Shown one piece after another: positions 25,928-34,608 of a stretch of 41,060 bases of DNA (position 1 is its first letter; every line of letters begins with the position of its first letter). The translations under genes were made by a program, and so were the position numbers. Where the stretch lies: positions 1-41,060 of the forward strand of contig JAMDBW010000085.1 in the NCBI GenBank assembly GCA_023487765.1. Reading direction: 5' to 3'. Origin of the DNA: Thermoplasmatota archaeon (GTDB taxonomy: Archaea > Thermoplasmatota > Thermoplasmata > Thermoplasmatales > Thermoplasmataceae). The notes under the pieces were generated by a model, which worked only from the letters and a program-made list of their open reading frames with translations, searched no databases and had not been told where the DNA came from.

Positions 25928-26515
25928 TCATGGGCATGGACCGCTACTGATCACGTCGTTGTAGAGCGCATAGAATTTTGCGCTGCACGAATACCAGGCA
26001 GTTTTAAATTGTTTAGGATCCGGGGAGTAACCGGAGAGTGTGGTACCGGTCTGCTGATCCCACTGCTGCACCTGTGCCGGATCGTATTCCACGCAGAATT
26101 CAGTGATTCCACTGAAAGATGCCGGAATCGCGCTGATCCCCGTTGGATGAGCGCCAGAAAATCCCCCCTCAAGCATAGACCAGGACTGGGCCGGCAAAAG
26201 TGTGAAAACAAAACAGACAAGTTTTTTTCCGGCAAAATCTACCACTGCAATCGGAGCTGAATTTGAACCGGTTCCTTTGTCGGCAAGAGGAAGATTATGC
26301 GACCAGCCGACATTAAAGCCGGCGTTTGACAGATAGACCGGCCAGAAAGCATTTCCAAAATAGTAGCCGGACCGGAAAAGAAGTACACTCCTTTCCACAC
26401 TGGACGAATTTTTGAACGTCCATTCAACTGTTCCATTGGCCTGGTCTTTCCAGCTCCATGAAACCTCAACTCCAGTCTTTCCAGGGAGATTGCCCGAAAT
26501 AATCAAGTCAGTCAT
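25928..26515 (-). CDS. Orphan protein, 195 aa, unknown
   Basis: The protein has no signal peptide or membrane helix and is rich in Trp, Ser, Gly, Pro and aromatic residues. Likely beta strands alternate with loops (GVEVSWSWKDQANGTVEWTF, then SVERSVLLFRSGYYFG). Three Cys fall in the C-terminal half, ending ISSGPCP. It looks like a compact beta-sandwich. Base usage and an uninterrupted frame suggest a real gene. It is upstream of the NicO-like gene, so a metal-related role is possible but only inferred from position. Confidence 0.6.
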   Translation of the reverse strand: MTDLIISGNLPGKTGVEVSWSWKDQANGTVEWTFKNSSSVERSVLLFRSGYYFGNAFWPVYLSNAGFNVGWSHNLPLADKGTGSNSAPIAVVDFAGKKLVCFVFTLLPAQSWSMLEGGFSGAHPTGISAIPASFSGITEFCVEYDPAQVQQWDQQTGTTLSGYSPDPKQFKTAWYSCSAKFYALYNDVISSGPCP

Positions 26516-26700
26516 AAAATAACTAGAAAACCTTCTTTATTAACGTTTTTGGTGCAACTGCAATGATCATTCCATTTTCGCTCTTCCATCCTGTGATTCC
26601 CTCAGATTATCTGATCACGAAATCATGGCAGGCATAACCTCACCTAATTTCTTCAACTCCACGGTGTTTTATCCTTGAAGCAGAAACTTATAGAAATTGC

Positions 26701-27906
26701 ATGAATTCATGTTTGATAATTTTGACATCACTTCAATGGGTAAAGGATGAAATAAAGTCCATGAAAGATTCCGGACGCTTCGTTCCAATCAAGATTTTAC
26801 AGACTCCCCAGGGTGCCTGGGTCAGAATCGAAGGGAACAGGGTGCTCAACATGTGCTCCAACAACTACCTTGGCCTGGCTGACCACCCGGACATAAAAAA
26901 AGCGGCCATCGACGCAATCGAAGAGTACGGGGTGGGTGCAGGAGCCGTACGCTCAATTGCCGGATCAAACGAGATACACAGGAAACTTGAGGAGAGGGTC
27001 GCCAGGTTCAAGCACATGGAGAGTGCACTCGTCTATCAGGGCGGCCTTCTGGCAAACACCGGGACAATACCGGCATTGGTGAGCAGGGAAGATCTTGTAT
27101 TCAGCGAGGAACTTAACCATGCCAGCATCATAGACGGCGTCAGGCTCAGTTCTGCACAGAGGGTCATGTACCGGCATATGGACATGGCGGACCTGGAGGC
27201 CAGATTAAAGGAAAATGCGGGAAAAGGACGCAGATCATTGATAATCAGTGACGGCGTTTTCAGCATGGATGGAGACATTGCCCCACTCCCGGAGATCGTG
27301 GAACTTGCCGAGAGACACGGGGCAATGAGCTATGTGGACGATGCACACGGAGAGGGGGTTCTCGGAGATCATGGCAGGGGTATATGCGATCACTTCAACC
27401 TTTCAAAAAGAATAGACGTGGAAATGGGAACATTTTCCAAGGCCATAGGGTCAATGGGGGGGTTCGTAGCCGGTTCACAGGAACTGGTTGACTACCTGAT
27501 GAGAAAGGCAAGGCCGTTCCTGTTCAGCAGCGGACTGAATCCCGGCGATGCCGCAGCCGTTCTGAAAGCTATCGAGATAATGGAAAAGGACGATTCCCTG
27601 CTGAAGAAGTTGTGGGAAAACACCGTATATCTGCAGGACGGTCTTAGGAATCTGGGGTTCAATCTTGGCAGTACAAAAACTCCGATAACACCAGTAATTA
27701 TAGGTGACGAAAAGAAGACATTACAGATGAGCAGGGAACTTTACGACTCCGAGAAAGTGTTTGCATCTCCAATTGTATACCCGACCGTGCCGGCGGGAAC
27801 TGCAAGGATAAGGCTGATGCCGTCGGCTGTCCACTCAAGGGACGACATGGACCATGCGCTGTCAGCATTCACGAAAACCGGGAAAAAATTGCGAATCATA
27901 AATTGA
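26701..27906 (+). CDS. kbl: Glycine C-acetyltransferase / 2-amino-3-ketobutyrate CoA ligase (alpha-oxoamine synthase)
   Basis: The 401-residue PLP enzyme shows MCSNNYLGLADHPDIKKAA, GVGAGAVRSIAGSNEIHRKL, SYVDDAHGEGVLGDHGRG and the PLP-lysine segment MGTFSKAIGSMGGFVAGS. The family condenses an acyl-CoA with an amino acid; the sequence fits Kbl (threonine breakdown to glycine) best, with 8-amino-7-oxononanoate synthase as the alternative. The start is uncertain: family members usually begin near LQWVKDEIK, and TTG codons at 26713 or 26722 fit the TATA at 26685-26696, while GTGTTTTATCC at 26665 fits the ATG at 26701. No threonine dehydrogenase gene is adjacent. Confidence 0.88.
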   Translation: MNSCLIILTSLQWVKDEIKSMKDSGRFVPIKILQTPQGAWVRIEGNRVLNMCSNNYLGLADHPDIKKAAIDAIEEYGVGAGAVRSIAGSNEIHRKLEERVARFKHMESALVYQGGLLANTGTIPALVSREDLVFSEELNHASIIDGVRLSSAQRVMYRHMDMADLEARLKENAGKGRRSLIISDGVFSMDGDIAPLPEIVELAERHGAMSYVDDAHGEGVLGDHGRGICDHFNLSKRIDVEMGTFSKAIGSMGGFVAGSQELVDYLMRKARPFLFSSGLNPGDAAAVLKAIEIMEKDDSLLKKLWENTVYLQDGLRNLGFNLGSTKTPITPVIIGDEKKTLQMSRELYDSEKVFASPIVYPTVPAGTARIRLMPSAVHSRDDMDHALSAFTKTGKKLRIIN

Positions 27907-27908
27907 GA

Positions 27909-28253
27909 TCAGAAAGTGATAATTTCATACCCTTTCTTGATGTACGACGAAATAATCGGACCGACGGGATCAACGCTCATGCCTATTTTTTCAAGCCGTT
28001 CCTTTATGCTGTTTTTATCTGCGTAACTGGAACAGGCGACTGGTTCCAGCCCGAGATTAATGATCTCTTTGAGGACGTCTGCAAGCTCCTCGTCAGCATT
28101 TGCTATCATGTCTTCACTGGGACCGAAGAAAATTACCTTAATGTCCTGAAGCCAGTGGTGCTTCTTTGCATTCATGGCATACATCATGCCGGTCATTGCT
28201 TTCCCGCGGGCTTCCTTCCCTGAAGAGACTATTACAAGAACATTGTCGGCCAT
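27909..28253 (-). CDS. DsrE/DsrF-like family protein
   Basis: The 114-residue protein has the DsrE fold: an N-terminal strand and loop NVLVIVSSGKEARGKAMTG, the strand DIKVIFFGPSEDMI and SYIKKGYEIITF at the end. It contains one Cys (in VACSSYAD) at about the position of the active cysteine of the sulfur-relay relatives. Such proteins carry sulfur or act in peroxiredoxin-like relays. It converges with kbl (2 bp between stops) and is divergent from sfsA. Confidence 0.7.
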   Translation of the reverse strand: MADNVLVIVSSGKEARGKAMTGMMYAMNAKKHHWLQDIKVIFFGPSEDMIANADEELADVLKEIINLGLEPVACSSYADKNSIKERLEKIGMSVDPVGPIISSYIKKGYEIITF

Positions 28254-28394
28254 AATTCATAATCCTTCATAATTGAAAAGTATATCCGTTTGAAGCGCCT
28301 GATGTAAGAAGGAGAGTATAAGGAAACGTTTATTCAACCCGAAATTGGCACGGAGGTTTTCGCTTTCGAAGGTCCCTCACACTTTGCGAGCGTC

Positions 28395-29021
28395 GTGGAC
28401 CGACCGAACAGGTTCATAGTAAACGTGAACCTGGACGGCCGGAATATAAGCTGTCACCTGCACGATCCGGGGCGACTCAAGGAACTCATATACCCCGGGA
28501 ACAGAGTCATTATAAGAAAAACAGAAGGCATGAAGACTGCTTTCTCAGTGACTGCCGCGTATGATTCGGGTGAGTGGATACTCACTGACACGCGTATTCA
28601 TTCAGATATTGCCAGGAAATTTCTACCGGATGATATTATTTCTGAAACCAGAATAGGAAACCACAGAATTGATTTCAAGCATGAAAACACACTCATCGAG
28701 GTTAAAGGATGCACCCTTCTGAATGGCGAAACAGCTGTATTCCCGGACGCACCAACCACAAGGGGACTGGAGCATTTACAGATTCTCAGGGAGCATGTCA
28801 GAAACGGGGGAAACGCAGCAATTATGATACTGGTATTCAGGAAAAACGCGAGATGTTTTCTGCCGAACCAGTCTGTGGACCCGCAATTCTCAAAGGAATT
28901 CAGGAATTGTGTCCAGGACGGAGTTAGAACATTCATACCAAGATTCCTGTTCGAGAACAATAGAGTATTTTATGGCGGAAACATAGAAGTATGCGGCAAT
29001 TTGTTCAAGCAGGATCAATGA
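28395..29021 (+). CDS. sfsA: SfsA-like DNA-binding/nuclease-fold protein, N-terminus uncertain
   Basis: The 208-codon frame shows DRPNRFIVNVNLDG, CHLHDPGRLKELIYPGN, LIEVKGCTLL and FPDAPTTRGLEHLQ. These are SfsA motifs, including the restriction-nuclease-like E-x-K segment. The role in archaea is unclear; E. coli SfsA affects sugar-fermentation genes and binds DNA. The family normally has about 20 residues before RPNRF. The frame is open upstream to 28308 and encodes a fitting VFAFEGPSHFASVVDRPNRF, but contains no ATG, GTG or TTG before the GTG at 28395. A TATA at 28315-28323 points to initiation near 28344, an ATT codon. Confidence 0.85.
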   Translation: MDRPNRFIVNVNLDGRNISCHLHDPGRLKELIYPGNRVIIRKTEGMKTAFSVTAAYDSGEWILTDTRIHSDIARKFLPDDIISETRIGNHRIDFKHENTLIEVKGCTLLNGETAVFPDAPTTRGLEHLQILREHVRNGGNAAIMILVFRKNARCFLPNQSVDPQFSKEFRNCVQDGVRTFIPRFLFENNRVFYGGNIEVCGNLFKQDQ

Positions 29022-29065
29022 TGAAAAAAGCGGAATGATCGTCAATTCTCATAGGGAGTAAGAAG

Positions 29066-29167
29066 ATGGAATCAATGAATAATATCCCGATTCTCAGAAC
29101 TCCGATGAAAGGAAAATGGTTTTATCCGTCTCTCACATTTCCATTACCGAATAGTCTTGCCATTTAA
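29066..29167 (+). CDS. Possible 33-aa upstream ORF before carA
   Basis: An ATG preceded by GGGAGTAAGA opens a 33-codon frame (MESMNNIPILRTPMKGKWFY...). It lies 143 bp upstream of carA, ahead of the carA TATA box. It matches nothing I know and may be chance. Confidence 0.2.
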   Translation: MESMNNIPILRTPMKGKWFYPSLTFPLPNSLAI

Positions 29168-29236
29168 TGCCGGAAGGGAAATTTCATCGTTTTTTGCCCT
29201 TGCCGGATTCATGAAATTTACGGAGTCACTGTCAAT

Positions 29237-29250
29237 GGAAATATATTTAC
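29237..29250 (+). promoter_or_regulatory. TATA box of carA-carB
   Basis: The sequence GGAAATATATTTAC lies about 70 nt before the carA start, predicting a leader of about 40 nt. That leader carries a strong AGGGGAGGT Shine-Dalgarno at 29294-29302. Confidence 0.5.
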
Positions 29251-29309
29251 ACTTTAATCCAGCGAAAATGCAGCCTGCAACGTATCCGTGCTTAGGGGAG
29301 GTCCTTTAA

Positions 29310-30359
29310 TTGGAAAGATACCTCATTCTGGAAGACGGCACAGTTATCAGGGGACTTGGCTTTGGTTATGAAGGGAAGTCCTACGGCGAAATAGTATTCA
29401 ACACTTCAATGACCGGTTATATCGAATCAATTACTGATCCGTCTTATAAAAATCAGATACTGATCTTTGCAAGCCCCACAATAGGAAATTACCCGGTATG
29501 GAAAAGCCGGATTGAAAGCAATGGCCCGCAGGTATCCGGAATCGTTACACGTGATGCTCACGCCTTCCTCAAATCAGGAAGCGAGTGGTCTGAATTCAAC
29601 AGCTTCCTTTCTGAAAACGGAGTTCCAGGCATAGATCTGGTTGACACAAGATTCCTCGTGAGAAAAATAAGGGAAAATGGCGTAATGAGGGCTTACATAT
29701 CCTCATCGCCCGATATCCCTGACGAGTTCCCGGACCCCATGGCTGAAGACGTTGTGTCCAAGGTCACCTGCAGGGAATCTTATGAAATTTTCAATAATCA
29801 CAGAAAGAACATCCTTTTCATAGATGTCGGCACAAAACGGAGCCTGGTCAGGGAGATTTCCGCAATAGCCAATGTATTCGTGGTTCCTCATAATTACAAA
29901 TTTGAGGCCACAGACTACAGGTATGATGCTATATTCATTTCCAACGGCCCGGGAGACCCAAGCCACGAGTCTGTTGACGGCGTGGTCAAGTTTCTCTCAA
30001 AAAAAGCGGGAGAGATTCCCATTTACGGGGTATGTCTTGGACATCAGCTGATTGCTCTGGCGCTGGGTGGCAGAACTTCCAAGATGAAATTCGGCCACCG
30101 TGGATCAAACCATGCCGTTACGGACGGAAAAAAAGTGATCATAACCTCCCATAACCATGGATACGCTGTGGACAGGGAGTCACTTGAGAATACTGGCCTG
30201 GAAGTAGTCCAGTGGGATATAAATGACGATACAGTTGAGATGATCAGGCATCAGAATCTTCCAGTGCTCAGTGCCCAGTACCATCCTGAGGCTTCACCGG
30301 GGCCTCATGAGGCCCGTGAATTCTTCATCAGGATGAAGAAAGAAATGGAGGGGAATTAA
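29310..30359 (+). CDS. carA: Carbamoyl-phosphate synthase small chain
   Basis: The 349-residue glutaminase subunit has the N-terminal CPSase domain (LEDGTVIRGLGFGYEG, GEIVFNTSMTGYIESITDPSY) and a class I amidotransferase domain. The nucleophile lies in IYGVCLGHQLIALALGG, and QYHPEASPGPHEA holds the His-Glu pair. It supplies ammonia from glutamine to CarB for pyrimidine and arginine synthesis. The start is TTG, supported by AGGGGAGGT 8 nt upstream. It shares TAATG with carB. Confidence 0.96.
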   Translation: MERYLILEDGTVIRGLGFGYEGKSYGEIVFNTSMTGYIESITDPSYKNQILIFASPTIGNYPVWKSRIESNGPQVSGIVTRDAHAFLKSGSEWSEFNSFLSENGVPGIDLVDTRFLVRKIRENGVMRAYISSSPDIPDEFPDPMAEDVVSKVTCRESYEIFNNHRKNILFIDVGTKRSLVREISAIANVFVVPHNYKFEATDYRYDAIFISNGPGDPSHESVDGVVKFLSKKAGEIPIYGVCLGHQLIALALGGRTSKMKFGHRGSNHAVTDGKKVIITSHNHGYAVDRESLENTGLEVVQWDINDDTVEMIRHQNLPVLSAQYHPEASPGPHEAREFFIRMKKEMEGN

Positions 30360-33300
30360 TGCCGCTTGACCAGTCAATAAAGACGGTCCTGGTGATAGGA
30401 TCAGGACCTGTGGTGATTGGACAGGCTGCAGAATTTGACTATGCCGGCTCCCAGGCCTGCCTGTCGCTGCGCGAGGAAGGAATCAGGGTAGTATTGCTCA
30501 ATTCCAATCCTGCAACGATCCAGACGGATCACGAAATTGCGGACAGAATATACATAGAGCCCATTCTTCCTGAAACCGTTGAAAGGATAGTTGCAAGAGA
30601 AAACATTGACGCGTTGCTTCCCACCATGGGCGGGCAGACTGCATTGAATCTCGCCGTCAAGCTCAGGAAAAATGGATTTTTCCAGAGAAATAAAGTCAGG
30701 GTGATAGGGACCTCAGTGGATTCTATCGAAACAGCTGAGGACAGGCAGGCCTTCCATTCACTCATGCTGAAGATCGGGGAACCGGTCGCACCATCGGCGA
30801 GGCTCGTACGGGAGACCTTTGAAAAAGAAATCGCCAGGCTGGATATCTTCCCGCTGATTGTCCGGACATCATTTTCACTCGGAGGATCAGGAGGGCGTAT
30901 CCTGAAAACAAGGGAAGAACTCCTGAATCTGTCACATGAATTCTTCAGGATTTATCCGGAAGAATCTCTGGAGATCGAGAAGTCTCTGGAGGGTCTTAAG
31001 GAAATGGAGTACGAAGTTATCAGGGATAATGCCGGTAACTGCATAACAATCTGTAATATGGAAAATCTGGACCCTATGGGAGTTCATACCGGCGAAAGCA
31101 TTGTCGTGACCCCCTCGCAGACGCTCAGTGATATGGAATATCACTTGCTGAGGGATTCCGCAATCAAGGTTATTTCAGCTCTTGACATAAAGGGCGCCTG
31201 TAATATTCAGTTTGCGCTTGAACCGGACTCCGGTGTTTATTATATAGTTGAAGTCAACCCGAGAACTTCACGATCTTCCGCTCTTGCATCGAAGGCAAGC
31301 GGATACCCCATTGCCAGGACATCAAGTAAAATCGCTGCCGGATACAATCTGACGGAGATAAAGAACCCCATCACCGGGAATACATCCGCCGCCTATGAGC
31401 CGTCCCTTGATTACGTGACCGTGAAGATACCACGCTGGCCGTTCGACAAGTTCGAAGTGGACAGGAAGATTGGAGTCCAGATGAAATCAATCGGAGAGGT
31501 GATGGGCATCGGCCGGACCTTCGAGGAAGCTTTTCTCAAGGCTATTGCCTCGCTGGATACTCCTGAATCAAAGAAGCTGAGAATAAAAGCAAATGATGAA
31601 ACCCTGAGGGAACTCATAAGGGCTTCGTCGGATCTCCGTATCTATGCAATAATAGAAGCACTTGTAAGAAACTGGCCTCCGGAGGAAGTTGCCCGGATAT
31701 CCGGTTACGCCCCCTACTTTGTTTATAAACTAAAGAACATTGCCGATCTTCTGGCAGGACTCAAGGCCGGAACAATACCGGAAAATCTCCGGGAACTCAA
31801 GGTAATGGGAACACCCGACTCCATAATTTCCGCATTTACGGGGATTCCGGAAAGGGAGATGGTATTGCACAGGCTGGGCCTGGGTATAATTCCAGTGTAC
31901 AAGGCCATAGACACCTGCTCCGGCGAATTTTTTGCGGAAACCCAGTACATGTATTCGACATACGACCGGGAATCGGAATTTCCGGGAAAGAAGACCTCCA
32001 AAGCAACAGTCATAATTATGGGATCGGGACCAAACAGGATATCACAGGGTCTCGAGTTTGATTTTGGAGCAGTCAAGACATCGCTTTATCTCAGGAGGGC
32101 AGGTTACAGGACGGTAATGGTGAACAGCAACCCTGAAACTGTCTCAACCGACTTTGATGTCTCTGACGGCCTTTACTTCGAGCCATTGACTCTTGAACAC
32201 ATTTCCAACATCATAAAGAGGGAATCGCCATGCAAAATAATCCTGCAGTTTTCCGGACAGACCGGACAGAACATGGCCGGGGACTTACAGGAAATCTTCG
32301 GAGAGGACCTGTTTCTCGGGACTTCCCCTGCAAGCATTGATGCAATCGAGGACAGGAAGAAATTCGCCGAAACCCTCAGGGAGTCAGGAGTAAAGCAGCC
32401 GGAGTTCGTAACGGTTTCTAAATTACAGGAGGCTATTGAAGCCATTGAACGCTCAAACCTTCCGGTAATAGTGCGAAGCAGTTTCATAATCGGCGGCAGA
32501 GCCATGGACATCATAAATGACCGTGACGAGCTGTACAGCAGGGTAGCATCCTTGCTGGAAGAACGCCCGGGATATCCTGTCCTGCTGAGCAGATACGTTG
32601 AAAATGCAATGGAAGTTGATGTGGACTTCATCTCGGACGGCTCCGATGCAGTTTTATGCGGTGTGAGTGTTCATATAGAAGAGGCAGGCACCCATTCAGG
32701 TGACGCAACAATGATAATGGGTCCCGATGTTCCGGACGAATGGCTTCGGCAACAGATCAGAAACCTCGTCGCAATGCTCACCAGAAAATACTCGCTGAAA
32801 GGTTTCTCCAATCTGCAGCTCGCGGTGAAGGAGAAAGAAATATTCGTGATAGAACTGAATTCCAGGGCCAGCCGGTCTCTGCCGTTTGTGTGCAAAGCCA
32901 CCGGTGAGGACTGGATAGGTGCAGGCATATCTGCCATGATAAACGGACATATTCAGGGGGGTGAAGTCCTGCCCAAAAATTATTTCGTGAAGATACCTGT
33001 TTTCCCGTTCAACAGATTCATTGATCTTGATGTGATCCTGGGTCCGGAAATGAAGTCGACCGGAGAGGGGATGACTGCCGGCAAAACCATTGATGAAGCC
33101 CTGATCAAGGCCTTGAGCATGATGAACATAAAAATGGTAAAATCAGGGACTGCCCTGATTTCAGTCAGCGATCAGGACAAAACAGGCATAATCAGGATAT
33201 GCAGGTTCCTGCAGGCATCCGGCTATAAAATTGTGGCTACCCCGGGAACAAGGCGTCATCTCATGGAAAATGGAATTGACGCTGACATAATTTACAAAAT

Positions 33301-33535
33301 AGAGGATATGAGAGAGCCAAGAATCGACTGGTTCATAGAAACCGCCAAACCGGACCTGATCATAAATACTCCGAATACAAAATCCGGAGCAATAAAAGAC
33401 GGTCACGAAATACGCAGGCTCGCAATCCGGAAGAACATACCGATGATCACAAACATGAGACTCGCGGAGGCCATGATCAACTCAATTAAGTCCGAGGTTA
33501 ACCTGGATTTCCTTGAAATAAAGGAATATTGGTGA
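30359..33535 (+). CDS. carB: Carbamoyl-phosphate synthase large chain
   Basis: The 1058-residue protein has two homologous ATP-grasp halves: VLVIGSGPVVIGQAAEFDYAG at the start of the first and VIIMGSGPNRISQGLEFDFG (about 553-572) at the start of the second. A C-terminal MGS-like allosteric domain follows (ALISVSDQDKTGIIRICRFL, then VATPGTRRHLMENGI). It is full length, with no sign of frameshift. It makes carbamoyl phosphate from bicarbonate, ammonia and two ATP. Endonuclease III follows 7 bp downstream and may be co-transcribed. Confidence 0.97.
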   Translation: MPLDQSIKTVLVIGSGPVVIGQAAEFDYAGSQACLSLREEGIRVVLLNSNPATIQTDHEIADRIYIEPILPETVERIVARENIDALLPTMGGQTALNLAVKLRKNGFFQRNKVRVIGTSVDSIETAEDRQAFHSLMLKIGEPVAPSARLVRETFEKEIARLDIFPLIVRTSFSLGGSGGRILKTREELLNLSHEFFRIYPEESLEIEKSLEGLKEMEYEVIRDNAGNCITICNMENLDPMGVHTGESIVVTPSQTLSDMEYHLLRDSAIKVISALDIKGACNIQFALEPDSGVYYIVEVNPRTSRSSALASKASGYPIARTSSKIAAGYNLTEIKNPITGNTSAAYEPSLDYVTVKIPRWPFDKFEVDRKIGVQMKSIGEVMGIGRTFEEAFLKAIASLDTPESKKLRIKANDETLRELIRASSDLRIYAIIEALVRNWPPEEVARISGYAPYFVYKLKNIADLLAGLKAGTIPENLRELKVMGTPDSIISAFTGIPEREMVLHRLGLGIIPVYKAIDTCSGEFFAETQYMYSTYDRESEFPGKKTSKATVIIMGSGPNRISQGLEFDFGAVKTSLYLRRAGYRTVMVNSNPETVSTDFDVSDGLYFEPLTLEHISNIIKRESPCKIILQFSGQTGQNMAGDLQEIFGEDLFLGTSPASIDAIEDRKKFAETLRESGVKQPEFVTVSKLQEAIEAIERSNLPVIVRSSFIIGGRAMDIINDRDELYSRVASLLEERPGYPVLLSRYVENAMEVDVDFISDGSDAVLCGVSVHIEEAGTHSGDATMIMGPDVPDEWLRQQIRNLVAMLTRKYSLKGFSNLQLAVKEKEIFVIELNSRASRSLPFVCKATGEDWIGAGISAMINGHIQGGEVLPKNYFVKIPVFPFNRFIDLDVILGPEMKSTGEGMTAGKTIDEALIKALSMMNIKMVKSGTALISVSDQDKTGIIRICRFLQASGYKIVATPGTRRHLMENGIDADIIYKIEDMREPRIDWFIETAKPDLIINTPNTKSGAIKDGHEIRRLAIRKNIPMITNMRLAEAMINSIKSEVNLDFLEIKEYW

Positions 33536-33542
33536 ATACTGT

Positions 33543-34184
33543 ATGAACCGGAAACAGGCAACGGAAACATTTCCAGAAATCTATGAACGGATAAGGAGCC
33601 AGAGCCCCCCGCATCACTTCGAGTTCAAGGACCCGTTCTGGGTGCTTATCACCACAATAATGTCCCATCGTACCAAGGATGAGGTCACAGACAGGGCTGC
33701 AAGAAACCTGTTTGAAAAATATGGAGATGCGGAAAGCCTGTCCTGTGCAAAATATGACGAAGTCCTGCCACTTATATCCAAAGTTGGTTTCAGCAGGGTC
33801 AAGGCAGGAAGAGTAATCGAGACAGCGCGAATTATTGTTGAGGACTTTCACGGAGACGTTCCGGATGAACTGGAGAAGCTTACGTCGATACCTGGAGTAG
33901 GAAGAAAAACGGCAAACGTGGTTCTGGCGGACGCTTTCAGGAAACCGGCCATTGCAGTCGATACCCACGTACACAGGATCAGCAACAGAATTGGATGGGG
34001 CAAAACGAAGAATCCGGAGGAAACCGAAGAAGTCCTGCGCAGGATAATTCCAGAACAGTACTGGCTTGGATTCAATCCAATGCTCGTGGAATTCGGTAAA
34101 AAAATATGTAAACCCGTCGGCCCTAAATGCAACGAGTGCACGATAAGTGAATTTTGCCAGTATTATAAAAACAGGGGAAAATAA
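33543..34184 (+). CDS. nth: Endonuclease III (DNA glycosylase/AP lyase)
   Basis: The 213-residue HhH-GPD glycosylase has the hairpin LTSIPGVGRKTANVVLADAF with the catalytic Lys and the catalytic Asp in IAVDTHVHRISNRIGW. A C-terminal 4Fe-4S loop C-x6-C-x2-C-x5-C lies in CKPVGPKCNECTISEFC. It removes oxidised pyrimidines from DNA and cuts the abasic site. It lies 7 bp behind carB. Confidence 0.95.
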   Translation: MNRKQATETFPEIYERIRSQSPPHHFEFKDPFWVLITTIMSHRTKDEVTDRAARNLFEKYGDAESLSCAKYDEVLPLISKVGFSRVKAGRVIETARIIVEDFHGDVPDELEKLTSIPGVGRKTANVVLADAFRKPAIAVDTHVHRISNRIGWGKTKNPEETEEVLRRIIPEQYWLGFNPMLVEFGKKICKPVGPKCNECTISEFCQYYKNRGK

Positions 34185-34267
34185 AAACTGTGTGTAACTT
34201 ACCAGCTTGATTGGCATTCAATGAAATATGGTTCAGATGCTCAGCCGGAATAATGGTATTGATACAT

Positions 34268-34280
34268 AAATTTAAATATC
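34268..34280 (+). promoter_or_regulatory. TATA box of the zinc-ribbon membrane gene
   Basis: The sequence AAATTTAAATATC is centred 26 nt before the ATG at 34300, predicting a leaderless mRNA. Confidence 0.5.
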
Positions 34281-34299
34281 TAACTCAGTTTATATATTT

Positions 34300-34521
34300 A
34301 TGACAATGAAACATTGTCCGAGTTGCAAGAGAAATGTGGATACTGAGCATAGCTGGAACGGAGTAGTTCTGGTAATTCTGTTGCTTTTCCTCTTGATTCC
34401 GGGTCTGATATATCTTGGAGTGAAATGGAAGAGACGCTGCCCCATCTGCCACACCCCGGAAAAAATGCTGACGGCACCTGTATTCGACGAGAAAGAAGTG
34501 CCTCCAACAGCCATGCCGTGA
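34300..34521 (+). CDS. Small zinc-ribbon membrane protein, 73 aa
   Basis: An N-terminal CPSCKRNV and a C-terminal CPICHTPEK flank one membrane helix (about 22-42, GVVLVILLLFLLIPGLIYLG). The two CxxC halves probably face the same side and join into one zinc site, or each sits at a membrane end. No known function. It has its own leaderless-type promoter and converges with the phosphodiesterase gene. Confidence 0.65.
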   Translation: MTMKHCPSCKRNVDTEHSWNGVVLVILLLFLLIPGLIYLGVKWKRRCPICHTPEKMLTAPVFDEKEVPPTAMP

Positions 34522-34608
34522 CTGGCAGGTTGTCGATCAGGTTTGGGCCCCCCGTCCATATACGGGTTTCCCTGATTAAGTGAGTGCAACGGATAGCAGG
34601 GGAAAAAT

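Noticed and set aside
28371-28394. Similarity of the sfsA leader (TTTGCGAGCGTCG) to a stretch of rnpB (CTTGCGAGCGTAAG)
   Set aside because: Only about ten bases match in a row, which is expected by chance in 41 kb.
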